Assembly: GCA_029851415.1 (NCBI GenBank) | Contig: CM056742.1 | Span: forward strand, 57,352,454-57,416,453 | Length of the DNA stretch: 64,000 bases | From: Eretmocerus hayati | Lineage: Eukaryota; Arthropoda; Insecta; Hymenoptera; Aphelinidae | Direction of reading: 5' to 3' | Part shown: piece after piece, positions 33,940 to 45,375 of the stretch | Layout of the letters: each line of letters starts with the position of its first letter | Position numbering within the stretch: the stretch's first letter is position 1 | Notes under the pieces: model-generated | What the model was told of the DNA's origin: nothing | What the model saw: only the letters and a program-made list of their open reading frames with translations | Databases searched by the model: none | Program-made: the position numbers and the translations under genes

Positions 33940-35100
33940 CGGAATCTTGACTGATCACTAACCGTCTGATAAAAGGTAGACATCGAATATTACGATACAT
34001 CCGGACTCCAATTCGATCTTGTGATCAAAATTCTATCACCCACAGCAGTGGCGTTGCTCATGTTACCTCCATGAATGTCGACAAAGTCGAAAAATTGGAT
34101 TGTATGTTAGGTGCACTCATTAAAAGAGAAGTTGCAAGACCTCGAACAGCATCTCAGCAATGTTGACAGCGTACTGTTGGAACAAGTTATGCATTTGCTG
34201 ATACGCAATTGGCGAAGGTCGAGTATTCTATGTATTCGACGACGAAGTTTGTTTGTATCAAGGGTTCTGGGAGTGTCCCTTCATATATCATCGATTAGCG
34301 GACAAGAAGCAATCCAAACCGGGAACCATTATACTATCTATTCTCAGTCCCATTGAACACTTGATTCACTAAGTGAAGCGAAGAATGGAATTGGAAAACT
34401 CAGAAATTGGGAAACAGAGATCGATTATTTCTACGAAGTCTGCATATCACGCCCCCTGCTGATGATAGACCCCCATAACATCACGAGACAACTGATCAAT
34501 TTCGAGGTTCATTTTGAAAGCGTTGCAAGACCTAACGTTTGGTGAGTGGACCTCATAACGCGATGGGTTGGAGCTTGCGTGTTTCTACATGCAATGAATC
34601 TATTTACAGGTCGGATGAGCTGAACGGGAATAGCAGTACGCCAAAGTGGCAAAATCTTGTAAAAACAACTTCCAACTATCCCACTGACTTTTGATACAAC
34701 AGAAAAAATTGGCCCTAAGGTGCAGTATCCATATGAGATCGATTCTAAGTGGTGAGTGTCAATATTCAATCCTGAGAATGTGGGCAGAACTGCATAATCC
34801 TTTCTGAAATCTTGGATACTATTCTAGGGGACTATAGAAGGGGCGTCGATTCTGATCCTCAATTAATAATGTCCCATTCGTTACTATTGTTCGAAGAATA
34901 GGAATAATATAAGATTTTTCTTCGAGATACCCTCGCAGCCTCCTGGGCCTAGCACGGGGGGCATCTTCACCACCTTGGTGTGAAGGGTTATGCCCGAAGT
35001 TTTTCCTCTACTAATGGATCCCAGCTTCCCCAGAGTGACCTGCGTCATGGTTCACAGCCATGAAATGCCTCTCTCCAATGCCGGTAAGGCTGACGTTCCC
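33940..35100. other. Unrecognised sequence
   Basis: Short frames only (34111-34356 plus, 34509-34769 minus), no domains. The last 150 bases before 35100 may belong to the gypsy relic that follows. Confidence 0.3.
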
Positions 35101-35104
35101 TGTC

Positions 35105-35960
35105 TCACAAAGTGAGATATCGGATCCGCTGTACTCTTAGCATTCCCGGAGAGGGGATGCTAAGAGTACACCACTTATCTGGTGCTGCCGTGAAACCATG
35201 GTGAACCAACCTCTCTAAGAACAGGGATATGTGTCGAAGATGGCTGATCGGGTCCCTGGAAAAGATAATGATGTCATCGAGGTACACCAGACAGAAGACG
35301 TTGATGAAGCCGCTGAGTACTTCTTGTGACATGAGGCGTTGAAAGGTCCCTGGAGCACCCTTGAGCCCGAAGGGCATGACCTTGAACTGGTAGCATCCGA
35401 CAGAGGGCGTTGCGAAGGCTGTATACTTCTTTGCTAAAGGTTCCATGGAAATTGGCCTATAGCCACTCTTCAAGTCGATGGTAGAAAAGATCGCCGCATC
35501 CCTTAAGTCCTTCAAGGCATCTGGGATTCTTGGTATGGGTTGGACTGTATCCTCTGTGATGGAATTCAGCCGGCGGTAATCGACACGAGAGCGGAATCGA
35601 CCGTTTTTTCGCCAAAACTACTGGAGAGCTGTAGGGGATGATGCAAGGCTCCACCAAATCATTTGCCAGCATTTCTTGAACCTGAGTACCGCACTGAAAA
35701 TGATTGGCCACCTGGTCGGCCGCACGGGTGGTAGGATAAAAATCCGGGCGGCCACTTCCAGAAATTTTCTGTTCCATCTCCATTTTTTTAATTTTTGACT
35801 TGGAATTTGTTTGTTGAATACACCAGAGTGAAAATTTTGAACTGGAATTCGACAATATGTCCAGATTTGCTCCAGAGTGGGAATTTTGAAGATTCCTCGA
35901 GAAAATGTCCCAGAGAGGGAACTTCTGGAGATATTCTGGAGAAACTCCCTGAAGATTCAA
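35105..35960 (-). pseudogene. pol: Second Ty3/gypsy reverse transcriptase relic
   Basis: Minus strand, two frames. The upstream frame (35457-35960) has VEPCIIPYSSPVVLAKK. After a frameshift near 35600 the other frame has FSTIDLKSGYRPI, YQFKVMPFGLKGAPGTFQRLM and VYLDDIIIF with the catalytic YLDD intact. It differs strongly from the RT at 669-2507, so it is a different gypsy family. No protease or integrase was seen nearby. A short hairpin (35131-35169) replaces the expected downstream sequence. Confidence 0.85.
35131..35169. repeat. Perfect 16-bp stem hairpin
   Basis: GTACTCTTAGCATTCC (35132-35147) pairs with GGATGCTAAGAGTAC (35154-35169 region) around a short loop CGGAGAGG. It lies at the broken end of a gypsy RT. 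Confidence 0.75.
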
Positions 35961-35999
35961 TCTTTTATATTTTTGTTTCCCCGAAGTTGCGTTAAAATT

Positions 36000-37915
36000 T
36001 TTTGAAATTTCATCTTCATATTTTCATCCTGATGGGATTGCACAAAAGTTTTTGGAAGTTCTCCAAGATGATAATGGGTAGAACTGAATCGACTGAAGTC
36101 AGACGAAAGAGACAATCAGCGCACTCGCAATCATTTTGCAAAGTTGAAAGATGACTCGTTCATACGAATTTTTTAGTTCCTCGTAGATTGTCAAAACAAT
36201 TCAGAATCAACAGTTTGTAAACGTCTGGATGTCCGATCGAATCAATATTCGAGTGTCGTTAAAGAGATCATGGGGCACAACAATGAGAAGCTATTGCCGA
36301 CCCATGACATCATCTCAATCTGTTTCCAGATCAACATAGAAAACAAGGAATATATTATACCGTTGCGAAATTTATTGCATTATTGATGGATTCGAAGTTG
36401 GATGGAAGAACCATGGTACGCAGCATAAGCAAGGAGAATCAGCTGAAAACGATTGGTGTAATTGCGTTCGAGATTGATATCCCATCAATTATTCAGTCCA
36501 CGAATGATTATATTAAGGTCATGATAAATCGACTCCACCTTCGCTTCTCCACCAACGGAAGGGATTTGAACGAATTTTGGTATTTATGAGAAGACCGTGA
36601 TCTCCTTCACGTATGCTGAACACCTAGAGCTTGGATAACACATTAGAAATAACTAAAAACTCAAGTACTATCTTTCCGAATGGTATGAGGAGTCAATCAA
36701 ATGGAGTTCTTCAACGTGGACTACTCTCAAGATAGAGGGAGGAATAAAATTCTGAGGTATCAGTGACAGATGAAAAAATAACTCCGATCCAGGAATGAGT
36801 CATCAAATAAAGATTCTTCAGAAAATATGGATGACTTTGTGAGTATGCCTCCTCAACATAATTTAAGAACATGCGGACTTTCCAGACCTCATCAATTTAT
36901 TCAACTCGATAGGTCAGAAAACATCATCATGGGTTCGAATAGAACTGGAAATCCCCAACGAGCCCCGAAAGCGATTGTGGGTGGATGTGCACGATACAAC
37001 CCCTTGTTGGAGGACTACTGCTTCATCATAATGTTTATAGTTGTGTTGTTGATAATTCCACTTTACTTGAGTGGTATATATATGTTGCAGTTTAGCATGT
37101 ATATTTTTCATTACACAATGCTTTCCCGTACTCCACTCTTAAAACATTGATAGATGTAAATATGTACACAGCTTTTATACATGATCAAGTGTATTGAACG
37201 AAAGTGAACGTTTGTATCCCACTCTACTGAGATATCTAAAAGATGAAAGAGTTTTCTTCGCAATCTTTTTCTCAAATTCAGTATGTTTCCAGCTTCAAAT
37301 CCACCAATGATACTTTCGCGCATCGTTGTAAGGGAACGATTTCAGGAGACATGAAGAATGTGTGATCCTCCATTTCATCCTTGAATCATATGGTTTATTG
37401 CCATGCCAAAAAGATCTGCGATCCAAACCTTCTCCAACATCGCTGATCTTGGACGAAATTGGTATGGAATCTTCTCGAAAGAAATTCAAGTTTGATGGAA
37501 AGTGTGGCTAAAAACTTCCCTGAACCGAAAGTAATCTCTTTCTAAGTAGGAGAAGGGCAGATATCGAAACTTATTTTCATATAGTTTGAATCTTTACAGT
37601 TCGAATTGATGAGTCCTGAAAATTTGATTATTTCACTCCTGGAAAACCTGGAATAATCATGGAGATTGATCCAAGATTGTGAGTAGGAACCCTGGAAATT
37701 GATCCACTCAAAAACTATTCTGAGCTGTTCTTGCTACTCACATAAACCGCCTATCGGTGCAGATAATGCGTCCGCTTCTATCTCGAATTATTAGGGTGAG
37801 GTAATTCTTTCATTGTGTTCAGAATTGTATGGAGCTCTCATTAATAATTTTAACTGCCGCGCGCAATCGCCATCTTGTTTCCGCAACTTCGCGCCCTTCT
37901 GCTATTATCTTCGTT
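36000..37915. other. Unrecognised sequence
   Basis: AT-rich, with only short frames (36383-36589 and 36827-37150 on the plus strand). The second includes a hydrophobic run near its C-terminus but no further support as a gene. Confidence 0.3.
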
Positions 37916-37920
37916 GCCCC

Positions 37921-38879
37921 ACTAGAAATCTATTAGGGCTGCCCTCTTGGTTAATAAGGGCCCTAACGGGTGAACTGAGGGCTGGTATAGGGAAGTTTGA
38001 GGGAAAGAATCGAGTATGCGGCGCTTAGCTGGTCGGGGCCTGCACGGGTTCTCCCTCATACTTCCCTAACTCCGTAGCGCCCTAACGGGCCACACTACTG
38101 CCACAATATCGCCTCAATATGAGTTTTCGCGCAGACTGGTGCAGACAGCTGCAGACGATCGCAACCTCGATAGATAGAGATTTCAATATTTTAAGTATTC
38201 AAGGATAAAGAGAGTTGACTGAAACATATTTTTTGGATGATGAGAATTATCTGTATGCAAGCCTTCGTCAGATGCATATAACTCAATTGGATTTAAAAAT
38301 TCAGGAAGTCAATTGTACACAGTTGATACGTTGTGGTATGCGATGCAACACACGTATAATACAGTCTTCTTCTATTCGTAAAGAGCCGAGTCTGTTCCTG
38401 ATGAACTACTCCTCTTCATCAAATGTTGTCCTATTCAATAATATGACCAGTCACCTCCCTATCGCTCTCATTGCTTTTTTCTCTTCAAAAATGAAAACCG
38501 GTGGAGAACCGTCCTAAAAATCTCAAAATGTTCATTTTTGGCTTCAAACTTTATCAAATAGAAATTCCATTCAATATCTTTTGAAGACAATTCCAGTTTT
38601 AAAATAACCTTGAGATAATATTGAGATGTTCGGATTGGTGGCGAGCAATCCAAACACAGTCAGTATGTTATCATGTCACCATTACAATGCACTAAACATA
38701 CATTTCTCGACTACCTAGCGCCCTCATAACGCCCTAACAAATTCACAATATTTCCCTAACTGTTATTAGGGCAATAACGTTCTAAGCGTCGCATGCCCTC
38801 TTACCGCCCGTAAGGGCACTATGAGGGCAGTTAGGGAAACCTGACGGGCCCTGTTCCACGCCCTAACTGCATTTCTACT
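37921..38879. mobile_element. 959-bp element with ACTAGAAAT termini and GCCCTAAC words
   Basis: The left end ACTAGAAATCTATTAGGGC pairs with the complement of GCCCTAACTGCATTTCTACT at the right end. Both subterminal zones are rich in CCCTAAC and GTTAGGG in both orientations (about 37940-38090 and 38710-38870). The AT-rich middle is non-coding. The target duplication was not resolved. Although CCCTAA recalls telomere repeats, the words are not in tandem. Confidence 0.65.
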
Positions 38880-38997
38880 CGGGTGCACTCGTTGCCTCCC
38901 ACGGCTTGCGTCGATTCTCGTTGCACGACCGTCGGCTCCATCTTCTAACATCATCACAATCAATCATTCACTCATATATGTTCAAAAGCGCAACTCC

Positions 38998-39052
38998 ACT
39001 TTCTATCATTTACTTTCTATCATTCACTTTCTATCATTCACTCTCTCCATTC
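38998..39052 (+). repeat. Short tandem array, unit CTTTCTATCATTCA
   Basis: Three to four imperfect copies of a 14-bp unit. Confidence 0.85.
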
Positions 39053-39059
39053 GCCACAT

Positions 39060-42000
39060 TCCAAAACCTGACAAACGCGGCCAAGCCGACCACGCATCGA
39101 AACAACAACCAGAGGAAGGACCAAGGCGCAGCAGAGCAACCCAAGGAGAATAAGAAGAAGCGAATCATCACCGGGAAGGATCAAATAGGATGACCAAGAA
39201 GCAGAGATCACCAGAAGGTGATACAAACCGACCAGGTATCTGCATCATCGGAAAACGTGAGTACCCCTAGTGGGATTTTCATTAGTAAGAGTGCAAAAAT
39301 AAATCCATTCGTGCGCCATGGGATAAAAGTCCTTCCATAGATTAGGAATATTTGAATCATTGTCCTCTTGGACCAGAGAATTTGGATTCTTCTAGAATAC
39401 GTAACCCAGCTGAATTAAGCCAAGGGATTCAATATCAGCACCCACAATCCGTAGGAATATGCATCCTTAGGACCTTTCGAAATTTTTCATGCAATCTCAG
39501 CAGGATGGAAATATAAAGATGAAAGAAGCTGCTGGAAATGAGGCGAAATCTGCTCCAAAGATTTGGGGGCCCAAGTTGCACTGGAATGCGTGTTTCGGGT
39601 GTCTGGATATGCATGTAAATACACGTGGAACGCACTTTTTTGGTTGCCTCTCGAAAGTGGCTCAACGAACTATCACCGCTCCAAGAAGATTTTGTTTGTC
39701 AACAAAAAATACAACTTTCAGGGGTTCTTTCATGGACGGGAAATAATGCTCTGTTATCAAGAAACCATCTGGAGAATGGAAAATTCGAATTTTTCATGCT
39801 AAAATCGGAGAATACTCGAACGGAATGGAATTAATCGAGAAGTTGCAGAGGACCAGAGTTGTAGATTATGCTCTAAACTTTCATTTGGCATCGGTTTTCT
39901 TTGCATGTACCAATTGGGGTTCCCAAAAAACGACCAGAAGTCGTGAAAAACTGTATTTATTGGATTTTTTGGCGATCTCGGGGTGAAAATGGATTAACAA
40001 ACTATCATATCTTGTAGATCTCATCAAAACACACATTTCTGGTTCCCATAATTTTTTTGAAAAAAACGCACCAGATTTGAGTTTATAGCGAAAAAGGGCA
40101 CTCTCCAACTTTCTCACGCAAAATACTCAAAAAACTCAGATGGAAACCCCATATTATTTTTGTGTAAGGAGTTGGTTTTTTTCATGTACTTTGAAATGTG
40201 AGGAAATTTATTGCGTTCCAATGTTTCTGCTTCGAGGAGTATGCATTTTAATGCCGGAAATTACGTTTGAGAGGGTGAATTGATGATTCGGTCATGATAT
40301 ATGCAATTCTACGTCAATGAGTCATACGTCAACATCAATGAGACATGCAAAGCCATCAATTCCCAACTTGATGTAGAGATTCGTGGAAACAAGAGTCCTT
40401 TGCAACACTCCTAACCTCACAATGTCGTCTGAACTGCTCAAATCACGACTCAAAGCGAATTTTCACTCCTCTCGAGGCCTCGTGGCCAAGGGAGCTGACC
40501 AGTTAGGAATGTTCCGAATCCTTACCAGGTAGAGAATGCTCGAGATAGGCTGGACGAAAAATCCGGAACAGATCCTAGCTTCGTCCGGTTGGAGCTCACA
40601 TCCGTCGTACAGCGAGAAATGAAACGAAGTCTCGGTCGGTAGCAGCCTTTCAACAGTATAGGCGCTCCTGGTAAGGAATTCGATTCGGTTCTTGGCTGTG
40701 CGTCGGTCGTCAGGACAGCTAGCCCGGTTCAAATCCAAACCGGACGATCCTCCGGATCAAGTTTTTTTGAAGTCTTCAGCCGGGCCGCGGACGAATTATG
40801 CCTGGATCCGGATTGAGAGCAGATATGAAAGGCTCCAATTGCTTGAATTTAATACCTCGAGAGATTTGGGGTTGAATTGATACAGATGCGTATATTCTAG
40901 TGCATTCAAATGTGATCTTGAATCACGTATCCATCAACCCCCAACGTTAGGTTGAAGATCTCTAGGAGCGGAATAAACTCATTCTATTCTCATTCTGAAC
41001 CGTTCCAGATAATTAGAGAGTGCACTGCAGGATAATTTACATCATAGAATGAACTCAAAGAATCCAGATTCCCATCCGAAATTACTAATAACAATATTTC
41101 CTGAGGGCTTGTCAATGTTTTCGAGTATGAGCAACAAAATCTGTGAGTCAGAAACTTCTATGAGAATCCATGGGAAAGAATTGATTGAGTATTACAAATG
41201 ATAGCAAAATTTTACATGAGTATGGTAAGCACTCCCATTCCTCATGAGTATTTTATCTAGTTCCTCTCTCCGAAGACCATTTGATCCCATTTTTCGAAGA
41301 CGCAAGTAGTAATGGTACCCAACGTCCAGACAGAGGGGTGGGGGTAGTCACGTGGTATCGTGGGCGTGGCGACGGGGGTGTTAACCCGTCACCCGTGATT
41401 GATCGATCTTTGGGGGGTTAAGAGGGGTTGATTAATGGGTCGATCAATCACTTTTGACGCACCCTACTTTTTTTCAAAACAAAAATAAAATGAAAGGATG
41501 TGCTTATGTAGGCATTGGCTATACATAACTCGTCGCGTGCATACACACTCTCTCTCTCTCTTCCCCTCTCTCTTTCTCTCTCTCTTGCGTATATGCAGAG
41601 CGCAGGCTTTTCATCCGAGTCTCTTCGGATTTTCGTATGTGACTGTGCATTCAGAAAAGAGGAACGAGGTGCGATGCGCGCAATGACAAAAAATATGTTG
41701 ATCGAAATGTAATGAGCTGACTATATAAACTGCGTGTAGAAGTGATGATGCTTCATTCCTTTGTCGACATGGGTAATGGACCAAGTAATAGTCAAGAGCG
41801 CACTCCTCTTTTGGATAAGCGCGATGATAGGAAGAGAGAAATTCCGTCTGAGTGAAAAGAGTATAAGCAAAAACCCGTAGTCCATGAGACTAAAAAATAT
41901 TCAGTTAAAGGAGAATATCAAAAATTAAAAAATTACGACACGTATAGAAAGCTTGGAGACTATGATCCATAGATAGTGATGTAAAAAAGGTATGTATTTT

Positions 42001-42335
42001 CACTGGAAAGTGGTAATTCGCTATTAATGAGAGTCGATTGGTAGAAGCTTATCTTTATTGGCACACAAATCAAAAGCACACTTTTACATATATGATTATA
42101 CTGGTAAAATGTAGGATCCTTATATTCAACTCTATATAAATGATTATACTACGCATGATTATATACGATGAGCTAGATGAGAGAGATGAAGTATTCTTAC
42201 ATGATAGGCTGATAATACTGCTCCGATTGAAATGATGTCCTTGAATATACTTAAGGTAAGTTCAACATGAGGAAGTTCACGTAACTTCAAAGAGTGTTCC
42301 TACGAGCTTCGAGATTCAGTCACCGGCGTATGTGT
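39060..42335. other. Unrecognised sequence
   Basis: No supportable gene. It holds a CT-rich tract at 41545-41585 and an inverted pair around 41395-41455 (TTGATCGATC and GATCGATCAA-like). The plus-strand frames at 39489-39834 overlap each other in three frames, the sign of a non-coding stretch. I also inspected tRNA-like box B words near 40731 and rejected them. Confidence 0.35.
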
Positions 42336-42890
42336 ATGAGTCATTCTTTTTAATATCGCCAGGTTTTGTGTCGGGGGGTCAGGGATTTTTCTGTAACTTT
42401 GGGTACATGTTGTATATGATAAAAGAAGATGGAAAGCACAGTTCTTAGGTCCCGAAAGTCATCCGCGCGAGTTTGGCGCCCTATTTTCGTTTTCAAAATT
42501 CGTGAAAAATTCGATTTTTCAACTTTTTGATTGATTTCTCACCAGTATTTCTCACCAATAAAAAAACTATCCAAGACACATATTTCGACGTGAAATGAGC
42601 TGAATTTTACGAAAAGAATACTCTCAGATCCGTCAAAGATGAACATAACCTCAAAAAAGTGGTTTTTTCAGAAAAACCCAATTTTCAAGCCTTAGGCCCT
42701 ATTTTATCTCAGATTTGACATTTTCATCGGATTCCTCGTCAAATTTTACATCGAAAACCGTTTTTCAAAAATTGGGCTGAGGATGGGTTTGGCCACCATA
42801 ATAATAACTTTAGTAGCAGGACCGTAAAAATAGGGCTAAATTGTTCGTTTCGGGAGGGACACTTACTACACTGGACAACAAAATATTGGG
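42336..42890 (+). repeat. Dispersed repeat, copy B
   Basis: Inverted copy of 1-552. The similarity runs from GAGTCATTCTTTTTAATATCG to TACACTGGACAACAAAAT, where copy A leaves the window. It may continue rightward toward 43.1 kb. Confidence 0.85.
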
Positions 42891-43263
42891 TCAGAAGTAG
42901 CGCATTGATCAAACAATGACTTTTTCGTGTATTTTTCGACGTAGAAACCGAATCCGGAACCAGTTTTGCACCTAGACATCAGAAATTCTTTTAAACCGCG
43001 AAATACTGAGCTTCTAAAAAACTGCATTTTTAGCGTTTTTTGATGATTTTGTAGATACATGATTTTGATGGTGCAACCTTGCAGCGGGCTTTGAGCGTAC
43101 CCGGATTATGATTTCTCACGTAACTTGACCTGCTAAACACGATGAAAGTTGTTTTAGAGGGCTAGCATGCGTTCGAAACAAATGACAAGCTGATTTTTCG
43201 AGTTGCTATCAGGAGAGTTTGGACGATTTCGTGATAAATCTCAAAGTGATCACGGAATTGATC

Positions 43264-43941
43264 AAAAACACCCTCTGCAATACCACGAGAGCGCATTCTT
43301 TTTCTATTTGCACACACACTAAGGGAATGATGTTTGCAGTCGCCTGAAAGTTGATTAGTCGAATATACATGTATAATCCTGGAAATAAACTTTTGATCTA
43401 ATTCCTGAGGTAAGCTCAAGCTTTCTCGTAATGAGTCGAATTTGTAGTTCCCTAGTCTCATGTACTTCTGAGTGCATATAGATAGTCGTTTGCAACCAGC
43501 CCAAGGTGGCACATCTGACGCTGGATGCTCTTATCACTCGCCTCCGGAATAGAATCATTGGAGTGCCCACATTAGCTTAGGGTGAAAAACGATGTAACTA
43601 GGTTGATTACATATTCATGGTATGTCAAGTTACGGAACGTACGTAACCTAAACCGAGTTTAGGTCTCCGGGACTTCTGATACCGTATCCTAGCAACAAAA
43701 TGACATTGTTCTAGTAGTTTGAGTGGCTTCTAAGTAAAAAAACTCGAGCATTGATCCAATACAAGGAGGCTTGAACTAACCCGAGGAATAGATCTCGGAA
43801 TAGATCAAAAGTTTCTTTCCGGGATTATAGATGTATATTCGACTAATCTACTTCTAGGCGACTGCAAACATCATTCCCTTAGTGTGTGTGCAAATAGAAA
43901 AAGAATGCGCTCTCGTGGTATTGCAGAGGGTGTTTCGTTCT
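43264..43941. repeat. Inverted repeat, 137-bp arms, next to the Maverick end
   Basis: Arm 43264-43400 is the near-perfect complement of 43804-43941 (for example GAGAGCGCATTCTTTTTC and its mirror). The spacer of about 400 bp is unique. The right arm stops 26 bp before the last Maverick gene. It may therefore be, or include, the Maverick terminal inverted repeat plus a stray second copy. The matching repeat was not found beyond PolB near 61.2-61.4 kb. Confidence 0.75.
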
Positions 43942-43967
43942 CAGTATGAATTCCAGTTCGATCTTTT

Positions 43968-44582
43968 TCACGCAACATTTGTTTCACAAGATTTTGATTT
44001 ACAAGCTTGAATACAGTAAAAGTGCCGCTTCCGGGAAGTACTTACATTTTTCTTTCTCTTTTTCTTTTTCTCCATAATTTTTTTGAAGATTCTCACACAT
44101 ATTTTATCATCGTTTCGAGCATCTGACGAGAACATAGACAAAAAATCGTCGAGAGAATTATAATAGGACATATAATAGAGAAACACAACACAATACTGTC
44201 CACACACTTGAGTTAATAGACTGTTGTTGTCGTTGGTTCCATGTAAAGTACGTGCAGTTTCTCTTGAGTCGAGTAATATGATGACTGACTGAGGGTGGCT
44301 CCCCGTAGCTGTCGAAAAACACGCCGCGTCCATTTTTATCCACCCAGAATGCTTGCCAGTGTGAACCTGCGAGTTACAATGCTTGTTTTATAACTGCTCC
44401 CGATTTTTTTCATTCGTGAGAATGATGATTGTAGAGTATAAACCTGGAAGGTTATGGTTTTGCACGTTCACTACGACACAGGTTGGTCGCATCCACACGC
44501 GGGGTATCCGGTCTGCGGGGTAAACCCCAACTGTTGCTGTTCGGATGCACTGGAGCGCCCTTAGGATCTGGAGAGTGTTCAT
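43968..44582 (-). pseudogene. Maverick adenain-like cysteine protease, one intron, one frameshift
   Basis: Processing protease of the virus-like particle, related to adenovirus and Ulp1 cysteine proteases. Exon 1 runs from ATG 44582 (MNTLQILRAL, GVYPADRIP) to 44444. A 77-nt GT-AG intron (44367-44443) follows, and exon 2 begins at 44366. Splicing places the catalytic His (SHW) directly in register. The catalytic Asp is in FFDSYG and the nucleophile Cys is in QVCGQYC, in a different frame, so there is a one-base shift near 44205-44215. The tail is Lys-rich. All three catalytic residues are thus still encoded, but in broken order. Without the intron model the His would appear to be missing. Confidence 0.82.
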
Positions 44583-44706
44583 CGTAAGGCTTGGAGTAGA
44601 GGGGTTCGACTACCCCCTCTCCGGCCTTTGCCGCGTCGACGGATTTTTCTAGGGCACTTGCAACGGTCGGTTTATTTTTAGTTTCGTGGATGGCTGCTTT
44701 ACGTAA

Positions 44707-45190
44707 CTATTTTCGTATCCAAGATCGTAGTCTATAGACATATAGCACCGAACAGGCGAATCCTTGTCTTGCGCCGTGGTAGGTACAATATTGTTTGTCG
44801 AAATGAGCCGGAGCTTTGAAAGAGGGACAACTGTAGTCTTCAAGGTTGATTAGTTGTCTGCCCAGCACACCTTTCAACAGTCTGACTTTTTGATACCCGC
44901 GCACGTAAATATTCTGAGCGCCACTGCAAATAGTGCAAATAGTGAGTTCTGTAAACATCTTCGAGGATGGATTCCCCAGTATACCACTCTAACGCATGGT
45001 GTTTAAGCATGAGATATGAATTTGTCGCAATCAAACTGCTGCTCACTTCGTTGAATGGATACGGTGGTTTGACGATCCAGTGCGACGAGAAATTGCCATC
45101 GAGAGCCACGATATCAATCTCCTTTGGTGAAAACGCCCCTCCTTTGTCGTGGAACGCTTGGATATCGATGATAAAATCGTGGTGCTCCAT
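44707..45190 (-). pseudogene. Conserved arthropod Maverick protein, DIQ family, frameshifted
   Basis: N-terminal part from ATG 45190: IIDIQAFHDKGGAFSPKEI, then HWIVKPPYPF and HALEWYTGE. After a one-base shift near 44955 the C-terminal part continues in another frame (IYVRGYQKVRLLKGVLG and NLEDYSCPSF). I recall this arrangement from many insect Maverick-derived hypothetical proteins. The D-I-Q start followed by a conserved Lys-Glu and His-Trp may be a degenerate RNase H-fold nuclease, which is inference only. Confidence 0.6.
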
Positions 45191-45375
45191 TTTGATGTTG
45201 AGTGGCTCTCGGCAACGAAAGGGTGGAGTCAGTTGAAACGCGCGCAGCGACTTTCTGGAAATGACTAACCGTTGAACAATTCGAATGAGTAACGGTAGGA
45301 TGCCTCTCCATGGTGTAAGAGGAGGAGTTTGAGGTGCGCGTAGAAGGGGTTGCGCGGAGCTGATGCGCGCATGAT

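Noticed and set aside
37940..38870. CCCTAA/TTAGGG words resembling telomere repeats
   Set aside because: They are dispersed, in both orientations and not tandem. They fit subterminal motifs of the 959-bp element.
40470..40760. tRNA-like box A and box B words (TGGCCAAGGGAG, GTTCCGAATCC, GGTTCAAATCC), possible tRNA or SINE
   Set aside because: The spacing does not fit a tRNA, no cloverleaf closes, and no poly-A or simple tail follows.
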